Positions 1 to 7,817 of a DNA stretch of 10,000 nt are shown one piece after another. A program made the translations under genes and the position numbers. Within the stretch, counting starts at the first letter, position 1. Each line of letters begins with the position of its first letter. The DNA is from Kiritimatiellota bacterium (GTDB taxonomy: Bacteria; Verrucomicrobiota; Kiritimatiellia; JAAZAB01). Below the pieces are notes generated by a model. That model did no database searches. It was not told the DNA's origin and worked only from the letters and a program-made list of their open reading frames with translations. The stretch lies in contig VSJD01000171.1 in NCBI GenBank assembly GCA_008636095.1, positions 1 to 10,000 on the forward strand, given 5' to 3'.

Positions 1-201
1 GCGGCCCAATATGGATTCACTTTGTCCATAGACTTGGGCGGTATCAAAACAGCGGACACCGCACTCCCAGGCGATTTTGACCATATCCAAAGCACTGGCA
101 TAATCCGGTTGCCCCGTCCGGTTGGCAATCCCGTAGGACATTCCCAGTTGGGCCGTACCAAGAACAAGCCGGCTGACTTCTGGATTCAGAGGCATTGACA
201 T
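1..201 (-). CDS. Aldo/keto reductase, N-terminal part (runs off the left edge)
   Basis: The first 67 codons read as the start of an aldo/keto reductase, an NAD(P)H-dependent TIM-barrel oxidoreductase of the cytoplasm. The first strand carries LVLGTAQLGMSYGIAN, and residues near 50-58 read FDTAQVYG, with the Asp and Tyr expected of the AKR active site. The catalytic Lys and His lie outside the window. Two in-frame ATG codons (201 and 195) are possible starts. Both lie inside the 3' end of the upstream glycosyltransferase gene, giving an overlap of 10-16 bases and implying translational coupling. Reductases of this type are common in nonulosonate and other sugar-nucleotide clusters, where they probably reduce a keto-sugar. 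The exact substrate here cannot be read from the sequence. The family call is firm, the role is inferred. Confidence 0.85.
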   Translation of the reverse strand, partial: MSMPLNPEVSRLVLGTAQLGMSYGIANRTGQPDYASALDMVKIAWECGVRCFDTAQVYGQSESILGR

Positions 202-1307
202 AACTTTTGATACATTTCCATCAATAAGGACACATTGTGCGACCAATCAGCTCTTTTCTCAACAACAGTTCGATTACGATCAGCCATTGAACGACGCTGA
301 CCGGACGGCATAAGCGAGAGTTTACCAAGAGCATCAGCAAATTGCCCCTGGTCCTCCGGAGTAGCCAACCAGCCATTTTCTCCGGATGTGATCCATTCAC
401 GGTTACCGGAAATATCGGAAACCAATACCGGCAAACCGGTCGCCATGGCTTCCAAAAGAGAAACGGAGGTGCCATCGCTGTATGAACAACTCAGATACAG
501 ATCTGTTGCCCGCAGATACAAGGCCAATTGGTCGTTGGGAATGTAACCGGGCAAGTGTACCTTTTTATCCAGTTGATGCGCCCGCAGATAATCATGAACC
601 CATGAAGATCTGGATCCGCCGCCCAAAAGTAATAAACGCAAACTGTCATCTTGTTGGGATGCCATCCAAAAGGATTCCAAGACCGTTTCAATCCCATAGA
701 TTGCCTCCCAGGAACGGTTGGAAAGTACCACAAAATTGTTTTCCCAGCCCAGCTTTTTCCGCAAGTCCGTTACGGGTCCGACGGGACAAAACAGATCAAG
801 ATCAATGCCCCAGGGGAACTGAAGAATCCGGTCATCGCCTAAGGGATAGATAGCTTGCGCTTTTTCCCGTACGGCTTGACAATCGCACTGAAAAGCATCG
901 GCATGGCACAACGCAAAAAACGCCGCCCAACGCCAATCCGGTGCCTGATCGGCATCCACAAGAAGATCCGATCCCCATGACATCATTAAACAAGGATGGA
1001 AACCGGAAAGGGCTGTCATAAAACCGCAGGTTGGCACAGGTCCCGCATGAATCAAATCCGGCTGAAAATCAGCAATTACACGATCCAAGGCCGGCATCAA
1101 CGGCAAACAATCCCCCGGTTTCCGGACAACTCCCAATCCATCCTTCTTGGCTGAGTAAACGACATTTTGGGGTAATGGCCGTTTTTCATTGGCCATGCCC
1201 GGCGCCGCCAACGGCAGAAAAAGTATAGTATGTCCATGATCGGACATTCCTTTGAGAAACCGGTAATCATGCGGTGTATATGCACGACTGAAATATAAAA
1301 TCTTCAT
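186..1307 (-). CDS. Glycosyltransferase family 4 (GT-B fold)
   Basis: A 373-residue retaining GT-B glycosyltransferase, a usual length for GT4. It would transfer a sugar from a nucleotide donor onto a growing glycan at the cytoplasmic membrane face. The N-terminal half opens with MKILYFSRAYTPHDYRFLKG. The donor half has LLLLGGG at about 225-231, and the signature SYSDGTSVSLLEAMATG at 275-291 followed by LPVLVSDISGNREWI. The usual E-x7-E donor motif is D278-x7-E286, a substitution seen in a GT4 subgroup. There is no signal peptide or membrane segment. The gene starts 12 bases after the NeuB-type synthase stop, has no obvious Shine-Dalgarno sequence, and its end overlaps the aldo/keto reductase, so it is probably translated by coupling in one operon. 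Position next to a nonulosonate synthase suggests, but does not prove, that it handles that sugar. Confidence 0.9.
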   Translation of the reverse strand: MKILYFSRAYTPHDYRFLKGMSDHGHTILFLPLAAPGMANEKRPLPQNVVYSAKKDGLGVVRKPGDCLPLMPALDRVIADFQPDLIHAGPVPTCGFMTALSGFHPCLMMSWGSDLLVDADQAPDWRWAAFFALCHADAFQCDCQAVREKAQAIYPLGDDRILQFPWGIDLDLFCPVGPVTDLRKKLGWENNFVVLSNRSWEAIYGIETVLESFWMASQQDDSLRLLLLGGGSRSSWVHDYLRAHQLDKKVHLPGYIPNDQLALYLRATDLYLSCSYSDGTSVSLLEAMATGLPVLVSDISGNREWITSGENGWLATPEDQGQFADALGKLSLMPSGQRRSMADRNRTVVEKRADWSHNVSLLMEMYQKLCQCL

Positions 1308-1319
1308 AAATCAGAACGC

Positions 1320-2390
1320 TTATTCCATGTCCATCCAGCGGAAATAGTCGCCTTTCTGAAAGCTTCGGCGAAGTCGCCGCCCGATGATCAATGGCAGGTT
1401 ATAAGGGAAGATTCCATCGCTCGGCGCCGGACGAAGAATGTCCACCATTTCACGCGTCAGTTTAATGCCAACCGGAAGATCGTGCGCCGCTCGCAGACAG
1501 CGTCGTTGGATAACCACCGTCTCTTGTTCATTATCCGCCACAAATTTACGGGCACTACCCAGGGCGGCCTCCAGTTCACGAGTCCGTGTCACCATGTCTT
1601 GCCATGCTTGCGGATTCATAGCGAACTTGTGGTCGGGTCCCTCGCGATGGTTGTCATCGGTAAAATGCTTTTCGATCACCCGGGCCCCCAATGCCACGGC
1701 ACCCAGAACGGCCGCATGTCCGGACGTATGGTCAGAAAGACCTAAAACCACGTCGGGATACATAATCTGATATGTTTTAAGCACATTCAGATGAACATGC
1801 CGGAAATTTTCATAGCTGGCCGTGTAATTGGTGTTACACTGCATCAATACCACCGGAACGCCCGTGCCTTGGAGACAGACCATGGCGCACTGGACATCCC
1901 TGATATCGGAGGCCCCGGTCGCCAGCATCACCGGTTTGCCCTTGGCGGCGATCTTTTCCAGCATTTCGAACCAAGTGATATCTCCCGAGCCAATCTTGTA
2001 CACGTCTACAAATGAATCCAGCATGTCTACGGCGCCAAAGTCATAAGGCGCGGATAAATAGTCCATGCCGGCTTGTTTGCACTCCATTTTCAATGTGGCG
2101 GTCCATTCCCAGGGTATGGAGACATCCTGATAGATCTTGAAGACGGATTTTTTCCATCCGGCCTGATGGGAAGCCGGCGACTTCATGGAGTTGAAGCCAT
2201 AATCGCTGACGATCTTATTAGCCTTGAAATTCTGGAATTTTGCGGCATTGGCGCCTGCCCGGGCGGCTAAGCGGATCAGTTCGAGGGCTCGCTCTAAACT
2301 GCCGTCGTGATTTGCCGCGATGTCCGCGACAAAATAGACAGGCTGCGCATCCCCGATTAGGCGGCTTCCGATTTTAAGTGTCGGCATCAT
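1320..2390 (-). CDS. NeuB/PseI-family nonulosonic acid synthase
   Basis: A 356-residue PEP-condensing synthase. Members join phosphoenolpyruvate to an N-acyl-amino-hexose to make sialic, legionaminic or pseudaminic acid. The N-terminal TIM barrel shows VADIAANHDGSL (21-32), KIGSGD (132-137), LSDHTSGH (218-225), IEKHF (239-243) and GPDHKF (251-256). His221 and His242 match the metal-binding histidines of NeuB. Residues ~295-350 form the C-terminal SAF (antifreeze-like) lid, with LPVGIKLTREMVDILRPAP and IIGRRLRRSF. I chose the ATG at 2390: GGAGG lies 6 bases upstream, and the codon overlaps the previous stop as ATGA. An in-frame ATG at 2486 would add an unconserved 32-residue tail lying inside the preceding gene. 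Which nine-carbon sugar is made is not decided by motifs. The neighbouring PseB-type dehydratase leans toward pseudaminate or legionaminate chemistry, but that pathway is incomplete here. Confidence 0.92.
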   Translation of the reverse strand: MMPTLKIGSRLIGDAQPVYFVADIAANHDGSLERALELIRLAARAGANAAKFQNFKANKIVSDYGFNSMKSPASHQAGWKKSVFKIYQDVSIPWEWTATLKMECKQAGMDYLSAPYDFGAVDMLDSFVDVYKIGSGDITWFEMLEKIAAKGKPVMLATGASDIRDVQCAMVCLQGTGVPVVLMQCNTNYTASYENFRHVHLNVLKTYQIMYPDVVLGLSDHTSGHAAVLGAVALGARVIEKHFTDDNHREGPDHKFAMNPQAWQDMVTRTRELEAALGSARKFVADNEQETVVIQRRCLRAAHDLPVGIKLTREMVDILRPAPSDGIFPYNLPLIIGRRLRRSFQKGDYFRWMDME

Positions 2391-3322
2391 GGTTGACCTC
2401 CACATTTTTTGAGTTGTTGAACCCAACCATTTTCCCGCAATTCCCTGAAACGCCGGATTCCCTCCGCCATCAGGGGCAACCTGCACCGCAACGCATCAAC
2501 CAGTTTGTCGGCACGCAGGTAGGTGTTACGTGGGCGCGGTGCATCCAAGCGCATGTTTGCCATGAGTACGGGTCGGATCAGGTCGCCAGAATACCCGAAT
2601 TCTTTAGCAATTAGGCGCGCAAATTCATACTTACTGCAGGCATCGGCGGTAGCTATATGATACAGGCCGTGCAAATTGGCCTGCATTGCGTCCATAATTA
2701 AATTGCTCAGATCATTCACCAATAGGGGCGCAAAGACGCAGTCGGTGAAGCCGAACACCGTTTCGCCGCCAGCCAGTTTGCCCAGGATCCACTCGGAAAG
2801 ACTGGTTTTATTCTGGAGATTCCATCCGTAGATATTAGACCGTACCACCAAAGCTTCTGGATGCGACTGCAACACGTCCTTTTCACCAGCCAGTTTGGAT
2901 CTGGCATATACATTTACGGGCCGGGGCAGTTCTTCCTCTCGGTATCCCGTGGCAGAATCACCGGCAAAGACCGCGTCTGTGGACATATAAACAAAACGGC
3001 TGCCAACCCCATATGCCAGCGCCGCCAGACGACCGGCAATCATGGCATTGACCCGATGGGTTGCTTCCAGATGACCCTCGCACCAATCCACATTGGTCAA
3101 CGCCGCCAGGTGAACAACCCACGCCGGTTTTATTTTATCGATCAATTCAGAGGCATACGAGATATCCGTCAGATCACCCACGTGGCAAGGCGTCCCCGGG
3201 AAATTCAAGTGTAAGTCGTTACATTGAGCCACGACACTAAAACCGCGGCTGATGGCTCCTAAGCTGAAATTAGAACCCAGCAAACCGCTGGCACCGGTTA
3301 CAAGGATGGTTTTCGTTGACAT
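2387..3322 (-). CDS. RmlD-like SDR (dTDP-4-dehydrorhamnose reductase family)
   Basis: A 311-residue extended short-chain dehydrogenase of the RmlD type, expected to reduce the 4-keto group of a nucleotide-linked deoxysugar with NAD(P)H. The Rossmann loop TGASGLLG is at 9-16, YMSTDAVFAGD at 112-122, and the catalytic Y139-x3-K143 sits in VNVYARSKLAGE. This matches the RmlD pattern STDYVFDG...YGxSKLAGE. The stop overlaps the NeuB start (ATGA), so the two are coupled. Start choice is uncertain. ATG 3322 puts the Rossmann strand at residue 3, as is usual, but lacks a clear Shine-Dalgarno. An ATG at 3376 would add 18 unconserved residues and lies inside the aminotransferase remnant. The gene begins 25 bases after that remnant's stop, so it may rely on ribosomes terminating there. 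Without rmlA, B and C nearby, a rhamnose role is not supported. A role in another 6-deoxy or amino sugar is equally possible. Confidence 0.85.
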   Translation of the reverse strand: MSTKTILVTGASGLLGSNFSLGAISRGFSVVAQCNDLHLNFPGTPCHVGDLTDISYASELIDKIKPAWVVHLAALTNVDWCEGHLEATHRVNAMIAGRLAALAYGVGSRFVYMSTDAVFAGDSATGYREEELPRPVNVYARSKLAGEKDVLQSHPEALVVRSNIYGWNLQNKTSLSEWILGKLAGGETVFGFTDCVFAPLLVNDLSNLIMDAMQANLHGLYHIATADACSKYEFARLIAKEFGYSGDLIRPVLMANMRLDAPRPRNTYLRADKLVDALRCRLPLMAEGIRRFRELRENGWVQQLKKCGGQP

Positions 3323-3347
3323 GGCAGAGAATAAATCGAGACGTGTT

Positions 3348-4518
<1,171 letters not shown>

Positions 4519-4588
4519 CAAATCACACTCCGGCCCCGTCAATGATACGCAGATTTTATTCTACACACCATATCCGCTCCAGACCAGC

Positions 4589-5095
4589 CTATAACCCCAA
4601 CATTTTCATAATGGGGTTATTGAATATCCGCGTAGCACGATGGCGCAGTTGCCTGGCGCGATTGAGCCGCCCCTGCAGGAACTTGATCTCGCTATTATTT
4701 CCGCCATTGCCCGCCTGCCGCAGTAATTCTTCGGCATGGTCGAATTCCGCGCCGGCGGTGCGAAGCTTGCCTCGCACCAATTCCAGAAGCCCCTGGCGCA
4801 AAGCCACACCCAGATGATCTACTATCCGGTAATAATTCTTACGGTCATCCTTCTTCCAGATTCGCTGGAGCAGTCCCAGGCTCTCCAGCTGTCGGGCCGC
4901 AATGCTGACCGCGGCTTTGCTGAGCCCTAGGTTCCGCCCGATGTCATCCAGCGAGCTGTCACCTTCTGTCATATAAATATTGCCCAGCACCTGCCCGACA
5001 ATCCGGCCCATGCCGAGATCCTGGGTAGTCCGGCCGGCCACCTCGATCAGGCGCGTGCGGACTTCCCGGATTATTGTATTTTGCTGTTTTGTCAT
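4589..5095 (-). CDS. GbsR/MarR-like winged-helix transcriptional regulator
   Basis: A 168-residue DNA-binding protein with a MarR/GbsR-like fold. Residues 47-75 (SSLDDIGRNLGLSKAAVSIA and the following recognition helix) form the helix-turn-helix, and 76-91 (QRIWKKDDRKNYYRIV) the basic wing. The N-terminus IIREVRTRLIEVAGRTTQDLG and the C-terminal helices (HAEELLRQAG; RLNRARQLRHRATRIF) are likely the dimer interface. No ligand pocket can be recognised. It sits just upstream of pseB in the same direction, so control of the sugar operon is likely. An 18-bp near-perfect palindrome lies one base before its start codon, inside the predicted 5' leader, so I infer autoregulation. The ATG lacks a Shine-Dalgarno because the palindrome occupies that space. 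I associate this regulator type with PVC-group polysaccharide loci, which is a remembered resemblance and untested. Confidence 0.85.
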   Translation of the reverse strand: MTKQQNTIIREVRTRLIEVAGRTTQDLGMGRIVGQVLGNIYMTEGDSSLDDIGRNLGLSKAAVSIAARQLESLGLLQRIWKKDDRKNYYRIVDHLGVALRQGLLELVRGKLRTAGAEFDHAEELLRQAGNGGNNSEIKFLQGRLNRARQLRHRATRIFNNPIMKMLGL

Positions 5096-5096
5096 C

Positions 5097-5114
5097 TTTT
5101 ACAATTTTGTAAAA
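5097..5114. promoter_or_regulatory. Palindromic operator candidate
   Basis: TTTTACAAAATTGTAAAA read on the minus strand has two perfect 8-base arms (TTTTACAA / TTGTAAAA) around a 2-base centre. It lies immediately before the regulator's ATG and just downstream of its predicted -10, where a bound dimer would block transcription start and translation. Size and symmetry fit a dimeric winged-helix protein. I found no second copy elsewhere in the window. Confidence 0.6.
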
Positions 5115-5123
5115 CCTGCTCAA

Positions 5124-5151
5124 ATACTAACATCCGCGGTTGGCGTGTCAA
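5124..5151 (-). promoter_or_regulatory. Promoter of the regulator gene
   Basis: A perfect -35 hexamer TTGACA (5151-5146), a 16-base spacer and TAGTAT (5129-5124, four of six matches to TATAAT). The implied transcription start, near 5117, falls at the edge of the palindrome at 5097-5114. The leader would be only about 20 bases. Confidence 0.6.
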
Positions 5152-5201
5152 CATCTTTACGAATATTTATTTCGCTCCGGATTTCTGGCGGGGTGAAGCT
5201 G

Positions 5202-5276
5202 TCAAACCTCCAATATTCTGAACAGGTCAAACAAAAGGCCCGGATCAATTTTCTCATATTCGAAGCCAGTAGGGTC
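5202..5276 (-). other. Unassigned open frame resembling a protein C-terminus
   Basis: Directly after the epimerase remnant, one frame reads DPTGFEYEKIDPGLLFDLFR, then ILEV and TGA. It has the look of a real C-terminal helix, but I cannot assign it to a family. It may be the tail of a deleted gene joined to the epimerase stub, or a frameshifted part of the epimerase itself (VLT followed by DP is the family's normal VLTRDP). It may also be chance. Confidence 0.25.
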
Positions 5277-5458
5277 AGCACTACGGCTCGGGCATTCAGC
5301 ACAAACTTTTCGTTCGCCCAAGCGAGACTTTCTAAAAGCCAATTGCCGAAAAAACCGGTTCAGCTAGTGATGAAAAGACGCTGGCCGCGGAGTTTATCCC
5401 ATAGCCCTTGGGTATGTGCTAGAATATGGTACAAATCGCTTGAGAGCGGATTAGCTAT
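5273..5458 (-). pseudogene. N-terminal remnant of an NAD-dependent epimerase/dehydratase
   Basis: Starting eight bases after the rfbH stop, one frame reads ANPLSSDLYHILAHTQGLWD, then KLRGQRLFITS, a TGA stop (5362-5360), and in the same frame TGFFGNWLLESLAWANEKF and LNARAVVLT. This is the opening of an extended SDR epimerase family (NPLxxDLDHVLxHTxGLWexLRGxRIFITGGTGFFGxWLLES). The two glycines of the cofactor loop (GGC GGA) have become AGC TGA, and the expected start codon is ATA. Homology stops at about 5273, at VLT, where the family has VLTRDP. With no start, a stop in the cofactor loop and no C-terminus it cannot make an enzyme. Epimerases of this sort are known to me as neighbours of rfbH in CDP-deoxysugar clusters, which fits its place here. 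The family call is from the conserved pattern, without a database search. Confidence 0.75.
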
Positions 5459-5465
5459 GAGATTT

Positions 5466-7133
5466 TTACAGCTTCTTTGCTGATCGTCCAACTGCGTCAT
5501 GAATTGTTGAAACCATATAAGAGATCATCTGCTCCGTCATACCCGGATAGACGCCGATCCAGAAAGCGTCGCGCATAATGCGATCGGTATTGGTCAATTC
5601 ACCAACAATACTGTAACCCCGGCCTTCTTTGCGCAATTCGTCGAAACACGGGTGCTTGATCAGATTGCCGGCAAAGAGCATCCGGGTTTGAATACCCTTG
5701 GTTTCCAGGCGATTAATAATCGCGTCTCTGGTGAAGATGGCGCCATCTCTCACCGTCAGAAGAAAACCAAACCAGCTTGAGTCGGAGTTGGCCGCCGGTT
5801 GCGGAAGCATGAAAATATCGGATAGATCAGCCAGTCCATCGCGCAGTAATTGCCAATTCCGTTTGCGGGCGGCAATAAAACCGGGCAGTTTTGCCAGTTG
5901 GGCGCATCCCACGGCGGCCTGCATATCGGTTGTTTTCAGGTTATACCCGAAATGCGAATACACATATTTGTGATCATAGCCGGGGGGAAGCTCGCCAAAC
6001 TGCTGTCCGAACCGGCGGCCGCAGGTATTGTCATGGCCGGAGGCGCACCAGCAGTCGCGGCCCCAATCCCGGAACGATTCTACCAACCGCTTGAGCTTGG
6101 CGTCGTTGGTATAGACCGCCCCCCCCTCGCCCATGGTCATATGATGCGCCGGATAAAAGCTGGAGGTGCCGATGTCGCCAAAAGTCCCGGTATAGCGCCA
6201 TTTTCCGTTCAGTTTGTATTTTGAACCGAGTGAGTCGCAATTATCTTCAATCAGCCAGAGATGGTGCTGATCGCAGAATTCCCGAACGCGTTTGAGATCA
6301 AAAGGATTACCGAGCGTATGCGCGAGCATGACGGCCTTGGACTTTTCGGATAGCGCCTTGTCCAACTGCGCACAGTCAATGTTATATGACGGGAGTTCCA
6401 CATCCACAAAAACAGGTATCGCACCGTACTGGATGATCGGGGCCACAGTCGTGGGAAAAGCCGCCGCCACCGTAATAACCTCGTCACCCCGCTTAATTCT
6501 CCGGTCACCCAGCTTTGGCGATGTCAATGCCATGAACGCCAGAAGGTTGGCCGATGACCCGGAATTCACAAGAGTGCAGTGCTTGATTCCAAGAAATTCT
6601 GCAAATTCTTTCTCGAACTGTTCCGCATAACGGCCGGTGGTCAGCCAAAAGTCGAGCGAGGCATCAACCAGTGCCGAAATTTCCTTTTCATCAAAAACGC
6701 GAGCCGCATAGGGAATCCGGTCGCCGGCAAAGAAGGCTTTCTTTCCGGCCTGGCTGTGGACACTGTCAAAGTGGGATGTAACCATAATGCGCGCCCATGC
6801 ACGCATCAGCTCGTCCAGCTTTGATCGAGAAAGGCGGGCGATGTTGGGGTGTTTGATTTTTGCTTCTTCGATAACCAAAACCTTGTCCACCCGGATGACG
6901 CTTTGTTTGTGAATGACGCCTGAAGTAAGATCTCCGGCATCGAAGACGACCGCCGCGTCGTCATCACAGTAACTTTTAACTTCGCTTGTTACGAATGCCA
7001 CAGTCAGATCACAATGCCGTCCGGCTGACTGCGCGATAATGACGACGGGGCGCACTTTTGAACCGGCAGCATTGGTATAAGGGTAGTCGAGTAAGACTAT
7101 TTCGCCGACCCGTGAATTTCTATTTGAGTCCAA
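5466..7133 (-). CDS. rfbH: PemK/MazF-like toxin fused in frame to RfbH (CDP-4-keto-6-deoxyglucose 3-dehydrase)
   Basis: One uninterrupted frame of 555 codons joins two proteins. Residues 1-~116 are a PemK/MazF-like endoribonuclease toxin: VGEIVLLDYPYTNAAGSKVR (9-28), PVVII, FVTSEVKSY, and SVIRVDKVLVI (78-88), of full family length. Residues ~117-555 are RfbH (E1), which removes the 3-OH of CDP-4-keto-6-deoxyglucose on the way to CDP-3,6-dideoxyhexoses, using PMP and a [2Fe-2S] cluster with a partner reductase. The usual PLP lysine is replaced by His331 in YPAHHMTMGEGG, as in E1. Cys299, 361, 363 and 371 match the E1 cluster pattern, spaced C-x61-C-x1-C-x7-C. TTG 7133 is the best start, with GGGAG seven bases upstream inside the antitoxin gene. 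An internal ATG (6785) would give a stand-alone RfbH of 439 residues, close to family length, but it has no clear ribosome site. rfbF and rfbG are not in the window. Confidence 0.85.
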   Translation of the reverse strand: MDSNRNSRVGEIVLLDYPYTNAAGSKVRPVVIIAQSAGRHCDLTVAFVTSEVKSYCDDDAAVVFDAGDLTSGVIHKQSVIRVDKVLVIEEAKIKHPNIARLSRSKLDELMRAWARIMVTSHFDSVHSQAGKKAFFAGDRIPYAARVFDEKEISALVDASLDFWLTTGRYAEQFEKEFAEFLGIKHCTLVNSGSSANLLAFMALTSPKLGDRRIKRGDEVITVAAAFPTTVAPIIQYGAIPVFVDVELPSYNIDCAQLDKALSEKSKAVMLAHTLGNPFDLKRVREFCDQHHLWLIEDNCDSLGSKYKLNGKWRYTGTFGDIGTSSFYPAHHMTMGEGGAVYTNDAKLKRLVESFRDWGRDCWCASGHDNTCGRRFGQQFGELPPGYDHKYVYSHFGYNLKTTDMQAAVGCAQLAKLPGFIAARKRNWQLLRDGLADLSDIFMLPQPAANSDSSWFGFLLTVRDGAIFTRDAIINRLETKGIQTRMLFAGNLIKHPCFDELRKEGRGYSIVGELTNTDRIMRDAFWIGVYPGMTEQMISYMVSTIHDAVGRSAKKL

Positions 7134-7377
7134 AATATTTCTCCCAATCCACGTGGACGTCATCATCTGTATCGAAAAACGCTGTAAGACCAATCTGCTT
7201 GAATTCTTTTTCGCTTGTGTGGCAACGCACATGATACGCGTCGGCCGGGATTGCAGACTTGCCGCTATCCTGTGAGGGAATGACGACAATCTTCAATTCC
7301 GCCGACTGAATATCGGACGGAATCGGCTCGGCAAGTTCAATATGCCCCTGCCTATAATACCCTTTTATGGCCAGCAT
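7120..7377 (-). CDS. Antitoxin of a PemK/MazF-type toxin-antitoxin pair
   Basis: An 85-residue acidic protein that fits the antitoxin partner of the PemK/MazF-like domain encoded just downstream. The N-terminal beta segment MLAIKGYYRQGHIELAEPIP followed by AELKIVVIP is typical of small antitoxins of this kind, probably for dimerisation and DNA binding. The C-terminus TAFFDTDDDVHVDWEKYFGL is acidic and aromatic, as expected of a tail that wraps the toxin. The order antitoxin-toxin and the 14-base overlap of its end with the toxin TTG codon are classic. I chose the ATG at 7377 because family homology begins there and GGA lies upstream. An in-frame ATG at 7413 would add a lysine-rich 12-residue extension and cannot be excluded. 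Autoregulation with the toxin is usual for such pairs, but no operator stands out. Confidence 0.75.
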   Translation of the reverse strand: MLAIKGYYRQGHIELAEPIPSDIQSAELKIVVIPSQDSGKSAIPADAYHVRCHTSEKEFKQIGLTAFFDTDDDVHVDWEKYFGLK

Positions 7378-7717
7378 GGAGTTTCCGTTTTTTTTTCTTG
7401 CATCTTTTCTCATACTTAATCTCGTGATTATTCCGGTATTTCGTCTTTATCCAACGAGAGACACCAACAGTGTTAAGCTACGGTACGACTATCAGAACTC
7501 AAGCTTTCATACGTAGTCTTGTTGACGTTTCAAAAAAACAGATCAACCCATCCACCAAAGATGATTATCGAGCCGCTTCTCTCTTTGCAGATACTGCAAT
7601 TGTTTAAGACGCTTGTTAGCCAGTAGCAAGTGCAACACTAACTAGTCGAGCTATACCTTCTGTGGACATCGATTTATTTAATAGATGAAGGATAGCAGGT
7701 TGGGCGTTTGCATACAA

Positions 7718-7750
7718 GTAACAAGATGGTGCATGTAACAAGATGGTGCA
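7718..7750. repeat. Tandem 16-bp direct repeat
   Basis: GTAACAAGATGGTGCA occurs twice (7718-7733 and 7735-7750), identical and separated by a single T, giving a 17-base period. It lies in non-coding DNA. It could be an iteron-like protein site, a slippage product or part of a dispersed repeat. Only two copies are present. Confidence 0.85.
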
Positions 7751-7817
7751 CGGTTGACTTTCGATGGCCGTCGCCCTGATCTCTTCTTCTCCCCCCTTTT
7801 TTTAAAATGAGCCAGAT

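Noticed and set aside
482..853. Plus-strand frames opposite the glycosyltransferase
   Set aside because: Shadow frames without motifs or ribosome sites. The minus-strand GT4 gene fully explains the region.
2391..2486. Longer NeuB reading starting at ATG 2486
   Set aside because: The extension lies within the preceding SDR gene and has no family resemblance, while ATG 2390 has GGAGG at ideal distance and an ATGA overlap.
7134..7289. Toxin-RfbH frame beginning at ATG 7289 (607 codons)
   Set aside because: The first 52 codons are antitoxin DNA read in another frame, with no ribosome site. Toxin homology begins just after TTG 7133.
7606..7640. Integron attC-like core (GTTAGCC at 7615-7621, AACAAGCG on the other strand)
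   Set aside because: No matching partner core or long imperfect palindrome of the right size is present on either side, and the core differs from GTTRRRY.
7718..7750. CRISPR array
   Set aside because: Only two copies with a one-base spacer, and no cas genes. This is a tandem repeat.
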